64,000 nucleotides of DNA from assembly GCA_016859345.1 (NCBI GenBank), contig CM029128.1:16016604-16080603 (forward strand). The letters are read 5' to 3'. The notes beneath the pieces are model-generated. The model saw nothing but the letters and a program-made list of their open reading frames with translations, was not told the origin of the DNA and ran no database searches. Shown piece by piece: positions 49,501 to 62,232 of the stretch (its first letter is position 1; every line of letters begins with the position of its first letter). This DNA is from Istiophorus platypterus. Its lineage: Eukaryota > Chordata > Actinopteri > Istiophoriformes > Istiophoridae. A program made the position numbers and the translations under genes.

Positions 49501-50300
49501 TCAGTATCAAATGAATCATCTGCACAGTTGACGATGAATTAGTATTGCAGTTTAAGACTGTCTCCTTGATTTAGCTTCTCGGTTATATTACCAGGCGTAT
49601 GGAAAAGTAATCTAACACAGAATCTGTCTTTCACTTCTAGCAACATGTTGATCATCATGTCATTTATCTTCATATTTTTTGTTTTTCTAATGAAAAAATG
49701 CATCAGTGGAGTCGCTCAAGAAAATTTACAAATGAGCCAAAAGCAATATAAGCCTTTACATAACTCATCATTAAACATCTATCCCACTGTTTGTCAATCC
49801 TGTCTCCTGGAAATCTAATTGTATGTACAACTCATTTGCAACATTGTCATTATGTTGTAGGAAACATAATGATGGTGATTTTTTTTCTCTATCAACATAA
49901 TGAGGAAATGTTGTTAACTACTTACTGTAACTGTGCTTTTTTTCACTAGAATTAAACATGACTCAGAGCTGGGATGACTTTTCTTTCCACATTAACTTTT
50001 TGATCTTCTCAGGAATCTGTATATAGTGAGATTAAACAGTTAACTATTGACTTAAGTGCAGACTCCAGCCATATTGAGTAAACAGTGAACAGTGCAGCAA
50101 GAAAATTTGACTGTATAGAGATATGTTTTTACTGGCTAAGTCGGTCGCCACAAGCTAATCAGTCATTCTGGTAGAATAAATGGGGCAGACAAATCTTCAG
50201 AAACACCTCTCAGTTTATTTCAATAGAATTCAACAGCACCACAAACCACAGCCTTTGAAAATGAGAATAAATTTCAATCAGCGTCTCTGTAAAACAGTTA
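46576..50300. other. No gene recognised; one frame and one segment of slight interest
   Basis: A plus frame at 48230-48430 has codon-like composition after 48245 (residues such as EEWKQVAHNKQAL) but no family that I recognise and no clear exon edges. The stretch 48663-49035 is more balanced in base composition than its flanks. AT-rich DNA otherwise. Confidence 0.35.
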
Positions 50301-50319
50301 AATAAAAACAACACATTAT

Positions 50320-50425
50320 GACCCTTATGAAGGCAGGATTTATTGCAGGTTCCTGGTATTAGTTGCCAGTTTATTAGGTCCACCTAGTTAAAACTAATGC
50401 AGTCTGAGGGCATTTTGTCCAGTTT
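50320..50425 (+). repeat. Teleost interspersed repeat relic, apparently with an internal inversion
   Basis: CTTATGAAGGCAGGATTTAT then TGCAGG is followed by TTGCCAGTTTATTAGGTCC, ACCTAGTTAAAACTAATGCA and GTCT. I remember both halves as belonging to one fish repeat, but with the second half reading in the other direction. A short relative lies at 33025-33085. Confidence 0.5.
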
Positions 50426-52380
50426 TTAACTGTTTCAAAATTGTATCATGATTTCATATATTAAACCCTTCCAAACATATTCCCAGGCTATCTATAACAA
50501 CTAAATTACAGTATGACATTAGTCAGCAGTCACAGTAATGATGATGCAAAAGAGAATATTTAATAATTTTTTGGATGCAAGTAATTTGATAATGATTTTG
50601 ATAGGATGCCAACAGAGAATGCAGATCTACTATCAGAGGATTAAGGAGGATTTGGTCCAACATCACTTATTTCTGGGTACTTCTTGGAACAGATGGTTGC
50701 ATATTTCAGTGCAAGATAACTGTAGAATCTATTAGTTTTGGTCATAATTGTGACCAGAAGACCAAACAGACACATACATAACAGTAGTTTCTTTACCATT
50801 TTTTTTTCCATTTCTCCAGTATTTCTCGGCCGAATTATTTGAAAAATTCAAATTTCATCTCTATTGAATTAGAATTATATATTTAATTATAATTACTTGT
50901 TTTATTTATTCATTTGTATATTAATTATAGAATTATATATCATTTGTACTTAGAATGTGGTGTCTGCAGATATGCCAATATCTATGTCTTTCTAAACTTA
51001 ATACAGAAATAAACCTTTATAAATGTAATAACTTTATGTACCACACAAGTAGTATGTAGAGCTACTGATTGGTTTCAAGTAATTAATCTAATTGGATTTA
51101 TAAGACCAAACCTAATAAACTTGCACTATATTAAATCAGTACACAATCATCTGGGGAATAACCGATCAACTAGAGGGACCTAGTGACCTCTTTTGTGTGT
51201 TCTCAGTTAGCTATCCTGTTCTTGTAATGTTTTCTTATATCATTTTTTTGGTTGATAATGACCATGTTATTCATATAAGACGTTTTACATCAAATCAGAA
51301 GCCCGGTGCATCCATTTTTTTTGCCTTATGAACGGCTAGATAGGGAAATCTCTGAAGGTCACTTGTCTGAAATATTAAAAAGTTTGACATTGCAAAACTT
51401 TCCATTTTGCACTGGGTTTACTTTTGTGCAATAAACTGTTGCCTACAATAAAGGTCTGAGCTCTTTATCATTGCTGGTTGTTTAAAATTTAAAACCAGTT
51501 TTCAAATTATTCTTACACAGTTACTTTGTGGCTTGTGGCAGTCAAGTTTAAACATAAACTTCATTTATCTTTCCGTTTATGAATTACTTAAGGGTAAATG
51601 TTTGTCCACAAACGTATATGTGCTTTCTCAATGTAAAGGGAACAAAACTGTATTTTCAGGTTGCAGGACTCATTTTCTGAGGCATTGTGCCTTCTGGTTA
51701 CTAGCAGCTTGTTCATGAATGCTTCATCATCATGCATTACACACTGGCTTTTTAACCCTCACAAATGGCTTCTGAAGCATGAAAAACTAACCAAACTATA
51801 GACAAAAAGTGCCTGTCACTGGAATGGTATTGAAATTCATGGCTTGCCTTGAATAATATTGTGCTATTCCATTTTGGTCATGGCCAGTACATTTTCTGTG
51901 ACAATCTGTACGTTGCATTTTTTGAAACTTTTATACCTATATTAATGAGATTAAAGATGTTTCTAATAATTTGAGCTTTTGTTGATTACATTGCCCTTTT
52001 TAGCTGGTTGATGCAGTCATTAATGCTGTCTCTCTCTCTCTCTAGGTCTCTCTCTTCTACAATGAAATCTGTCTGTCTTCAACATCTCTAAAGACAGCAA
52101 AACTAAACAATTAATAACAGTGTAAGTGCGTCTGCTGCCATTTAGCAATGAGTGTTGTTGAAGTGTTGCGTAAGGCAGCACTGGAAGACATGAGATGACC
52201 AGGTGACCAGTGGAGACAAGTGTTTGTTTGAAATTGTTAATTAGCGGGCTTTTAAAGCTGTGCCAAATTCCTTCTTCCTAAAATAATAATACATAATAGT
52301 TTCAGAGCTTATTAAGAGTTGACATGAATCTAGTTAGCAAGGCAATCTCATCAAGAGAAGGTGACATTAGCTATGATACT
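50426..52380. other. No gene recognised
   Basis: The stretch 50850-50945 is AT-dense with the word TAGAATTATATAT twice (50870 and 50928). A TC run lies at 52029-52043. Frames up to 65 codons have no motif. Confidence 0.45.
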
Positions 52381-52383
52381 GGT

Positions 52384-52545
52384 TAATAATACCTAAAAAA
52401 GGGCACCTTCGGTGTGTGTGTATCTTCTGTTCTAGGGTTAAGACTTGGTTTTGGGGATATGGGTAGAACTGGGTTAGGGTTATCAGTTGGGAACCGGCAT
52501 GTAGTAGTAATGGTTAATTTTATATCAATTAAGGTTTTCACAAGT
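52384..52545 (-). repeat. Degenerate TTAGGG-like relic, related to the 8.6-kb repeat
   Basis: The plus strand shows GGTGTGTGTGTATC, then words such as AGGGTTAAGACTTGG, GGGTTAGGGTTATC and GCATGTAGTAGTAATGGTTA. Reversed, these match the CTTAACC/CCTAACC block at 8681-8735, which also neighbours a CA tract. It is a member of the same repeat family rather than a telomere array. Confidence 0.5.
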
Positions 52546-55500
52546 ATTGAAGTAAATGTGTATTGGTGTGACAACTGAAGATGCAATGAAAAATTATAAT
52601 AAAACTCTTATAACAAATGGGTTTGAGAGCAAATGGGAGAGTCATAGTGAAGAAAGAAGACAGAAAGTCTATGTGTGGTGCAGATTTAAGAGACTTAATG
52701 TATCTCTATTTCATTCTGTATTGTCTAATTCACTAAAGTATTTTATATGAACTTGCTTATAACTGGAGAAAATTAAACCAATCAAACCATGCAGGATGAC
52801 TAGAGGAAGGGCAAAGAGGAAAGGGAGAAGTCCTGTATATTTCTTTCTACAGATTCAACATTAAGAAGCAGAATGATGTGATTTTAAAACAGGTTATGTC
52901 GTCCCCTCTTAGTGTCCTCACTGCCTGCACTTGATCCAGGTGGTTATTACATCACAGTTAAACCTACCACTTCTATTAATATTACCCCCTGAGTACATCC
53001 ATTGGTTCACACCATTTAGCCACTGGGTAATCTCCTTATATATATATTTATAAATACATAAATTCCTCTACGAGTGAAAGTCACAAACAAACTTAAATGA
53101 TAGGTTCAAACAGATGCTGACAGAATCAACAGCATCTTACTGGCAAAGTTATGCACATAATTAAGGGCTAAAACATAACTATTTCTCATGGCGATGGTTA
53201 AATTTTTCATACTGGCTGGCACAAAATGAGGTAAATTACATCAGCAAAGACAGCTCATTAGTCTCAATGAATGATGAGAGTGCTGCTTGGGGCAACAGTT
53301 TAAAAAAAAGGCTCTGCTAAGTGACATATAATATTGCGACCAAGTGAAAACAGTCCCCTCCTAAGCAACTCAGTAGCTGGTGACATGGCTTAACAACAAG
53401 CTTATAAACAGTGATTACATTTTCTCGACAACACAGTGCAATGGTATTTTGCACAGCTCATTTAATTTTCATTACAACAAGTTCAGTTATATTTACCCTC
53501 TTGCAGGTCATGTTATTCTGGTAGGTTCTGTCGGATTTTCGTGTAATTTCTCTGACAGATAAACTAAATGAGGCTGGAGGTAAATCCATAGATATACCTC
53601 TAGCTTTCTTAGATGCCTCTGCAAGTTTTTCAGTTTCCTTAAAAACTTTGGAAAATATTAGTTCAGAAATATCTCTTAAATTTATGGCTGTTGCTGCAAC
53701 TGAGGATGTGATGGTGGTTATTAAGTGATACATACTAATGACATGGCTTCTTTGTGGATAATTTAGCCTTTTCTCAGTGGGATAGATGGGAAAAAAGGAA
53801 AAGGAACAACACAGTCCACTGTCGTTGCCAAGACTGAAAAGGGAGCAGATTAAATGTAAAAATAAAGACCGCAATCAACCCAAAGGGCATCCTTCAATTA
53901 ACAAATGAATACAGGTGAATAGGAACCAAATGTATTCAAATTTATTCACTGACTATAATTGCATGTTCTAAGACTTTGACATGGCGGCTGATGCAGACAA
54001 TATTCTCTCACTAAAGGGTGCTAAAGAACATTAGGTTGTGTCAGTCAGTTTTATGTCTGTGTGTACTGTGCCTTTATATCTTTTGTCTACACTGTCGCAG
54101 CCATCAACTGTTTTCACGATTATCTTTCATAAATACCTCTGTAATCTCATCCTTATAAAGGTATATAAACATTAAGACATAAAGTGAGTGAAAAGGAGAG
54201 AGGAAGACAGCGACTGAATGAAAGCAACAGAGTAAGGAAGAGGTAATGCAAAGGGGAAGAGTATGGGTAAAAGATGGTATTATGGTATATGGTAGCAAAA
54301 TGTTATTCGAAGTGTCAATATTTATGGAGATGTATACTGTTAAGAGATTAAAAAAATTGATATCAAGAAAATCAGTGGAAAAAATAAGAGAAGAAATGAG
54401 GATGAGGATGTAGGGAGTCAAGAAATGGGACAAGTCCAAAATGATAAAGACAAGAAGGAGCAATGAGCCAAGTGAGGGTGACTGAAAGAGGACAATCAGC
54501 GAGGATAAGAGTTGAGGAAGGAAAAGGCAGAATGGAACCAAGCTTAAGAACAAGAGGAGAAGCTGGGAAAGATGAGAAGAACCGCTTCCAAACAGAATAA
54601 TGAAAAAGTAATATATGACAGTTTGCCGATGAGTAGCCGTATATTGTAGCTCTCCTCCGGTCTGAATCTCGTTAGTGTTAATTGGGCCAAGTCTATCACC
54701 TAGACAGAAGGGCTTGGACACAGCCATTGCTTGGACATATGGCCAGCAGCACGATCCAGAAAGCTGCCAAGAAGAGGGATTACTGTCACAGTGATATGGG
54801 TGATCACAGAGGATTCTCTCATAATAACAGCAAGGAGATACTGTAGCCGCAGGGAATGTACGTTGTATCTACAAACAGGATCTCATCGTTGCAAGCTATA
54901 GCTGTATGAGTACATATATATTTTTTTTTACAATATTGTGGCAGAATAAAGTTTAGTGACATAGAACAGAGAATGTGCAACACAGCCATTACCTTTAAAG
55001 CCACATCAGTTTTGTACAAATTATATAGATTGCATACTATGTGCTTTACAGGCACCAGTAGGCAGACGTAGATATCTTTTGAGGAAGCAGGGCTAGGTGT
55101 TCGCTGCAGCTCCCATCTTTGGGCTAAACTAAATCAGCCTCATATTTATCTAACAAATGTGAGAGTTGTACACTTTTATTGAACTGGTATATTTCCTGCC
55201 CTTTGTAGATTTTAGCTAAATTGAGCCCTTTCACCAAACATGGGGAAATTTAGCTGTGTCCAGAATGACTCCCTATTTACCATATAATGCACTGCAGTTA
55301 CTGCCATTTCATTTTAAGGCGTCCTATTTCTGCATGTGTCCAATTTGCTGCTACATTGAATATATTATTATGGAATAAAAAAAAAAAACTTGACACTCTC
55401 TGCTAACAATCACACAATGCAATGTGCCATATTTTTATTCATGTGAAAATTAGTTTATGTGATAATGTTAATTACTATGAACAACTGATGAAAGTGACAT

Positions 55501-56902
55501 CAGCTGGGTAGAATGTCAATGTGCCATTCTACCAACAAAGAAACACTAATGCCAGTTTTGATTTGTGTGCAGCTTCGAGACGTCACTCTAAGGTCATGGA
55601 GTTTTTTGACCTGGTTAGGGTCACCCAAAGCCCAATCCTTGCTCCTTTCTGTTTAAATGTCAGACCACTGTTAATTTATGGTTGTGTCTCTTCCACATAA
55701 TCCTAAGTATGTGTTATTATCGGGACAAGAAAAATCCTTTCTGGAGATGATGGTTTGTGGCATTGGTAATATGCAGACTTTTGGGATTTGGTACCAGTCA
55801 GTACTTTCAGCTCCCATGATTTAGGGTAAAGAACATTTCTTTTCTAAAGTTAAATCTCAAATTTAATGACAACGTAGTTTTTATTTTTATAACATAATAA
55901 AGAATCTTCATACACCTCTGGCTTCTCACTTGAAATTCAGTTTATGTTTGTATCCTGTGGACTAAATTTGTCAAAAGATAAGATTCCTGGAGTTTATTGA
56001 TTACAGGGAATGAAAGTGGCGACTTTCCAATATTAAGATCTTTATCTAAGGTATAAGGGCTGTAATTTAATTAAACTTTACTTTTTTAAATTCCATTCAT
56101 AGTAGGTTTTTTTTGGTAGCTCATATCTCTATTTTTAGTTTCTGGATTATGGAAGAAACAAAGTAAGTATCATGACACACAGTGGAAGAGTTATGGAGAG
56201 GAGGTGACTTATTTAAAAATAGATGCTACTCCAGAATGACTGTGATGGTCCTTGGCCAACTCTGTCACATGGATATTATGTTTCTATACAACTAAACTGC
56301 AAAAAAAAAAAAAAAAAAATAGTAAACTTAATTGCAACTGGATTACATATTCTATCAATGTAATGAGAAAATGTTGTTAATTTATTTGTTTGGCAAGTTG
56401 CAATGACATAACTGAAAATATCAGCAAATTTTCACAGACAAATTATTTGTTCTCCACAGAAATATCCAATCTTGCAGAAAAATATCCACTTGTAGTGGCT
56501 AAAGCATTAGTAAACATTTTCTGGTTATGTTTAGACTCTCACAGTATTTGGTTAAGGTTAGGAAATGATTGTGGTCTGGTTTCATTTTAAAAAAAAGTTA
56601 ACAGTGACTTCCGACCATGTGTTTATTTGCATTGCCTGTGGTTTTGTTGCCCCTGACAGGATTCTGGATGTAAGCTCTGGTCTCTAGTGTGACAGTCATG
56701 CCCTTTGTGCATGTGCCATCTACTCCAACTGCCTCTTTGTGACCACACCGCTGCAAATTAATGCAGCACTTTGTTTAAAAAAAAATAAAAAATTGCCTAT
56801 GACTTGATCCAGCCAGCGATTACATTTCCTACATAGCAGATTTGCTGTTGTAGTGTAGTTGTACAGAAACATAATTTCTACAAGACTGGGTTGCCCTGAT
56901 GG

Positions 56903-56903
<1 letters not shown>
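52546..56903. other. No gene recognised; purine-rich strand at 54175-54600
   Basis: The plus strand at 54175-54600 is rich in A and G with many GAGGA, GAAAG and AAGAGG words. This is why the minus strand shows a 207-codon open frame made mainly of Leu, Ser, Phe and Ile. An A-run of 19 lies at 56301-56319. Nothing else is identifiable. Confidence 0.45.

Positions 56904-56935
<32 letters not shown>
56904..56935 (+). repeat. TG microsatellite, 16 units
   Basis: A pure TG run of 32 bp. Confidence 0.96.
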
Positions 56936-56937
<2 letters not shown>

Positions 56938-59900
56938 TTTCACTAATTCATAGGTCAAAAAACCAAGGACCACACAAGATTAGATTGCGTCAGTACTCCG
57001 CTCTGTATATTATGCATTTGTCTGTGTTTGCTTACTATGCACCTACATGTTAAACAAGTGCAAACAAACTGACAACTGCATCAACTTTAAAACTCAACTG
57101 TTGAATGAAGACATCATATCCATTATCTGTACTGACTGCTGTTTACTGCTGACATGTTAATATTACCTTACACTTGGCAAGTATTTTTCCCTGGAAACCA
57201 TGACTGGAAAAATCCAGAAACAGACTGTTCTTCTTTAACATTTAATCAGATTTTTAAGGCAGACATTCTATTATCATGTCATTATTTCTTCTGATTTTGA
57301 TGAACAATAAAGATCTTAGATAAAGATCGAGAGAGAAGCGCAAGAAAGGGAGCATTTTGGTTTTTGCAAGCTATTTTCTCAGCTAATTAATTCTGACCTT
57401 TTGAATGTTTACTTGTCCCTTTTTCCAAGATTAGCTGTGTTGAGAGTGATTTTTTCCTTTTAAGCAGTTGCAAGACTAAAACAGTACCTTATGAAAATGT
57501 TGAAATAAGTTGTGTTTTGGGGTGCTCTGGGAAAATGCATCATTAGTTAGTAGAGTGTTCCTTTCATGAATCTCTCTCTCTCGTTCTGTTATCTCTCTCT
57601 TTCCCATCTATCCTCTTCATCTTTTCATATACTCCCAAATTCTCTCAATTTTTTTTTTTTTTTCATTTTTTCTGTGCCTGGCCAACAGATGGGAGAAACT
57701 GATTTATCTCTCTGGCGATGATTGAAAGAAAGCTCTAAACACACACATGCTGCACATACTGTAGACTAACCAGATTTAACCTTCTTTTAACACTAATTAA
57801 TCACCTCACCAAAAAATAATTTCCTTTTAATGTCCTGTTACTTAATTTACATTTTTTACTCACATATAATGTGTGTGAATGGCAAGGCACTTTCAGGACA
57901 TTTTCTGTGTTATGTCTTTGCATTTCAAGCTTTATGGCTGTCATTTTTTTGGCGCGGTTTAGTCAGTAGAGAAATGACGTAGCATGAAATGACACGCAAA
58001 AAGCGCACAGTGATAACATGAAAAATGACTTAAGAAATTGGCATAGGCATCGGCCATTTGGTGAGACCAGGCTGTCAGTTATGTGTTTCTCTCTTTCTTT
58101 TAGCGAAAAATATACTACATAGGAGCTGCAATTAACTTTAAAGTTTTTGGGGGTTTTTTTTCCAGGAGGCTTTGGTTTATGTTTGGATTCAGGTTCAACT
58201 CTTAATGAGAGAAATGCTAACAAGTTCCTTTTAGCTCTTTCTAATGATTCCCAGGGGTAAAAAACTGCTACTCTGTGAGTACAGCTGATTTACTGTCAAG
58301 CTCAATAGGTGGAAGTGGTCCAATATATCTCAATGGAATTACTCTTTTCTGAATACCAGAATATGAATGAGGAGTTGCACTCTGTATGCTCAGAGCTTTT
58401 AACTTCACTGTCCGGTGCCATACACACTCACAGCCCACTAAGCTTTTAAATTGCCCACTCATTTAAACACAACATCCATTAAAAGTGTTGTACATCCTGC
58501 GCACATCTGTAATCAAGCGTGAGTTTGTGTAATGGCAGTAGTTGTAGTACTACTATAGTAGCAGAAGAAGTAGTGATTAGTATGAGTACACTTATACAAG
58601 CAATGATGGTACAAATTCCAAAAACAAATTAAATCTAAGACATAGGGATGGAATATTGTTCAAAAGGCTTGTAAATTTGAAGGTCAGATTCAAGGCCTAA
58701 CTTCTGGGTCTCTGTTGGGTCAAATGAAAGACTAATTTGGCCAAAGGGTAGGTCAGAAAGAGTTTAAAGCTTTTCAGCACTGGCATGCGTACAATTCCTG
58801 TCTCGAATGAGCATTACTGTTGTCAGTGTTATCGTTCTTTGGTAAATGTGTGTTTCTGCGAAATATCTGTTTGTAGATCAAACACAACCAAGAGGAAGCA
58901 CAGTTGCTGAGGAACAATAAGGCAATTCATTTAAACAAATAACGTCTCCACTTGTGCGTGATTGTTTTATCTCCCTCTCACTATTTAGAACTTTTTCAGC
59001 GATTGCGAAAGTGTGCTGCCCTCTGCAAATTGTTTGTTGCAAAATTTATTTATGCAAATTAATTAAAAAAAAAAAAAAAAATTTTCATTGAATTTTAAGT
59101 GTGTCCTTTTAACATATAGGCAAAAATAACTGTAGCTCAATCACAGCTGACAAATAATTAATAAACAGAGGAAGAAGCACAGCAGATCCGAAGTCCTATG
59201 CATGCACTGGTATGTTTTGGACCACACACATCAGGCAGAAGAAGCTTCACTGGCATCTTGGACAGCAAACCCCTTGCAAACATACAGAAGCAGGATAGTG
59301 GTGATACATGTGGTGCTGGTGAGATTGTGAGGAGCATTTGAATGAGCTCTGCTATACCCTGGGGTGAGGCTGAGCTCACTGGTTATTGTGACTGAGGCAT
59401 CCAACTCATGTTTGCAGATGGCCTGTGCCAAAGTGCCAGGGCTTATTCAGAGCCTTGCGGTCTATAAGGAGAATGATGTGCTAGCCGTAACGGTAGCAAT
59501 GCCATCCAGCCAGTTGCCTTAAATTCTGCCTTCTTCCCCCAGCAATATTGTTCAAGAGGTGATGACAAAAGGTATTGGAGAGATTTTTGAGAAAAAACAG
59601 TAGTCCAGATTTGGTAAACAAAACAATGCTTCCGCCTTTATGCTGCTTGCTAGTTTTCTCTGACAACCATGTTTTACCTTCTCAAGTACCAGGAACAGAA
59701 CTGAAACCATAATGACCCCATATACTCAGTGAATGACAAACCTATTGGAACATAACAATCATATTACAGCTACTGAATTAGCACTTGATGGTAACTAGCC
59801 CTAGCGCGGAGTAGTAGTATCTGACAAAGGGAAATTCAATGGGACATGTGGACTTCACTCATTAGGCATAGCTCATTAAGAACAGTTTCATCCAAATCAA

Positions 59901-60505
59901 ACTGGCAAACATATTCCGCACATAAAAGCTTGGAAAGCTTCTGCATCCAATCTGTTCACGTGCAAGAGACAATTGATCCACTGAAATATCAGAGAGCCTA
60001 CAATACCTGAGCTTTAGGCAAGGTTTTTAAGAGCAAGCAAAAATCTTGTTAATGATGGCAAAACCGCAAACTGCAAAACTCCTCTACTATGCCTCTCCTA
60101 TCACTGCAGGCCTTTAGATAGAGTATCAGCATACACTCACTCAAAATAACAGTCTCCAATCATTTGGCTTTCTTTATAAAACTCTATTGGTGTGTATTAG
60201 TGCTGAAAGTATGAAAGATTTATATTTCCCACAATATTTGCACATGCTGTGCAGCTTTGGTTCACCATTAAAAAAAGGCATGGTGTGAAACTGGCACTAC
60301 CACATCATGCTGATTACAACTTAGTTTCACTTTGCCAACTCAGAGCCCCACCATCTGCCGCGCTCTGTCACATTATTATTAGAGCCCATTAACGTTGTGC
60401 CTTTAGTTCTGTTCTATTTATATATGAGTATGAAGTGGGGTACTTTGTTTTTTTTTGATTGTTCGTTTCTTTCAACATTCACCATTAGACTGTGTTTTAT
60501 CCTAA
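56936..60505. other. No gene recognised
   Basis: Contains a TC-rich patch at 57570-57600, a T-run at 57650-57663 and an A-run at 59065-59081. At 59015-59030 a CTCF-half-like word precedes AT-rich sequence. Open frames up to 86 codons have no motif. Confidence 0.45.
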
Positions 60506-60507
60506 AA

Positions 60508-60542
60508 GGCATGCACTGATCAGCCACAACATTAAAACTAGT
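60508..60542 (+). mobile_element. Short terminal relic of a Tc1-like DNA transposon
   Basis: GCACTGATCAGCCACAACAT followed by TAAAACTA resembles the start of a common fish Tc1-like element, whose end begins near TGATCAGCCA(C/T)AACATTA. The sequence that follows does not continue the element, so only the tip remains. Confidence 0.5.
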
Positions 60543-60592
60543 TACAGATTGTGGCATTTCGGCTCATCGGTTTTTATTCTATACTAAGTCCG

Positions 60593-60612
60593 TTTTTTTT
60601 TTTTTTTTTTTT
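60593..60612 (+). repeat. T homopolymer, 20 bp
   Basis: An uninterrupted T run just inside unrelated sequence. It may be the A-tail of a minus-strand retroposon, but no body is recognisable. Confidence 0.95.
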
Positions 60613-62140
60613 CTCATCTGAATCCAATGTGGTTTCAAAGCTCAGTTTTTTGACCAGTGGAATGCCAGGAAAAAGGCTACGGGCTATGTATACCAAGCAG
60701 GCGTACGCCATGTTAAAAAAAAAGAAAAATCTTTCTATTTGATGTAAGATCCAGCACAAGCCAGTCAGACAGTCAACCTGCCAGGCAGGCATGGGGGTGT
60801 CAGCGGAAGAAAAACAAAGAGAAAAGGAGTAGCTGTTGCAGCTTTTCCCTAAAAGCTCGTTGATCCCAATTTAGCTGTCACAGAGATGAGGAAGGTGCGA
60901 GTTGGTGCGGTTGTGTGTGGAAATGTGTGTGTGAGAGAGAATGTGAAGCATCAAATAAAGTCTTCCTGCAGTCTTACATCCTTGCTTCGAGAGCTGTCAC
61001 ATCAACCAGTCAATTGGCCCGGTGGCCGATGAGAAGTTAATTTCCTGGGTCTACGGGCAACGCTATGTGTCAGCTAGGATCAGAACGAGCACATGTTTAA
61101 GGCTCTCCTTAAAAACTGTTCATTTAAATTGTACAGAGCAGTGGTTTGAGATGTTAAATATTACAGAGCATGATTGTTTATAAATGTCAAGTGGTCCAGC
61201 GGATATCACCAATTCATGTCTGAAGGTAAGAATTTAGAGTCTTTTAAAAAGTCAGTCTTGGTCAGCCCCGTATTTTCTTACTAAATGCCGGGCTACAGTA
61301 GTAGTTGTGGTAGCTGTCTCTTCGTCTCCATTATCTTTGCTTGGTTAAACATGACCCAGCTCAATATTGATCCTCCTGTCATACTCTGCCAATCCCGAAA
61401 TTTTGAACTACTCCTTTAAGAGCTGAAAACTCACACCAAGTCAACAGATGTAAACCTGGCCACTGACAGTGGTCTAGTTTGGAAAAAAAAATTCTCACAA
61501 TAAAGCAGTTATATTAGATTTGATGAGTTTGGGGTTGCAGAACAGGCCGTAATTGCAACATCAACATATTATGACTTTATAAAGTTGCTTAGTTTGTTAG
61601 TAAACAGTTGTCTTTACATATCCAGGAGAAATTGAGCAACTTAAGCATTAAATCGTGTCTTGCCGACCACAAAACCAAAACAGCCTGCAGAACAGAGGGG
61701 TACTGCAGAGTAAGTTAAGAAAAAAAAGGAGGAAAGAAAAAGAAAAGACTTTGAAAAGATATTTGATTGGCTCTTCAATGTGAAGAGTCAGTTGAAGTCA
61801 ATATCAAATCCTGAGTGAGTAAGGAGGCAGTCCAACCGCTCGTTTGTCAGTGAATGCTCACACACTACGCAGGCTAAAGTATCTGCCAAGATGCAATGTC
61901 TTCTGAATGCTCAGACCAATTATCCTCCATTCACCAAGCTCTCAGGGAGGGTGTGAGAAAGAGTAGTCTGACTCCTCTTCCCTCTCTCAGCTCTCAATTA
62001 GTGCTGAATGTAAAGAGACTCAAACAGTCTGAAAGCACATATGCACACACCTGCAAAGGTTTAATCCACGAGATATATATACCTGGTAGGTTGCCAGCTG
62101 TTGCAATCTATCTAAATCTCATCACCTGTGTCAGAGCATG

Positions 62141-62141
<1 letters not shown>
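60613..62141. other. No gene recognised
   Basis: The stretch 60800-61100 has more balanced base composition and few repeats, and may be conserved non-coding DNA. A 126-codon frame at 61896-62276 ends in the CA tract and is not a gene. Confidence 0.4.

Positions 62142-62229
<88 letters not shown>
62142..62229 (+). repeat. CA microsatellite, 44 uninterrupted units
   Basis: A pure CA run of 88 bp, the longest in the window and expected to be highly variable. Confidence 0.97.

Positions 62230-62232
<3 letters not shown>

Noticed and set aside
54104..54727. 207-codon minus-strand open frame rich in Leu, Ser, Phe and Ile, looking like a membrane protein
   Set aside because: The strand is pyrimidine-rich over most of its length. 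This alone explains the hydrophobic composition and lack of stops. No splice sites or known motif.
61393..61420. TTTGAACTACTCCTTTAA, similar to the end of the repeat family at 11.5 kb
   Set aside because: Only the last word matches. Upstream sequence does not follow the family.
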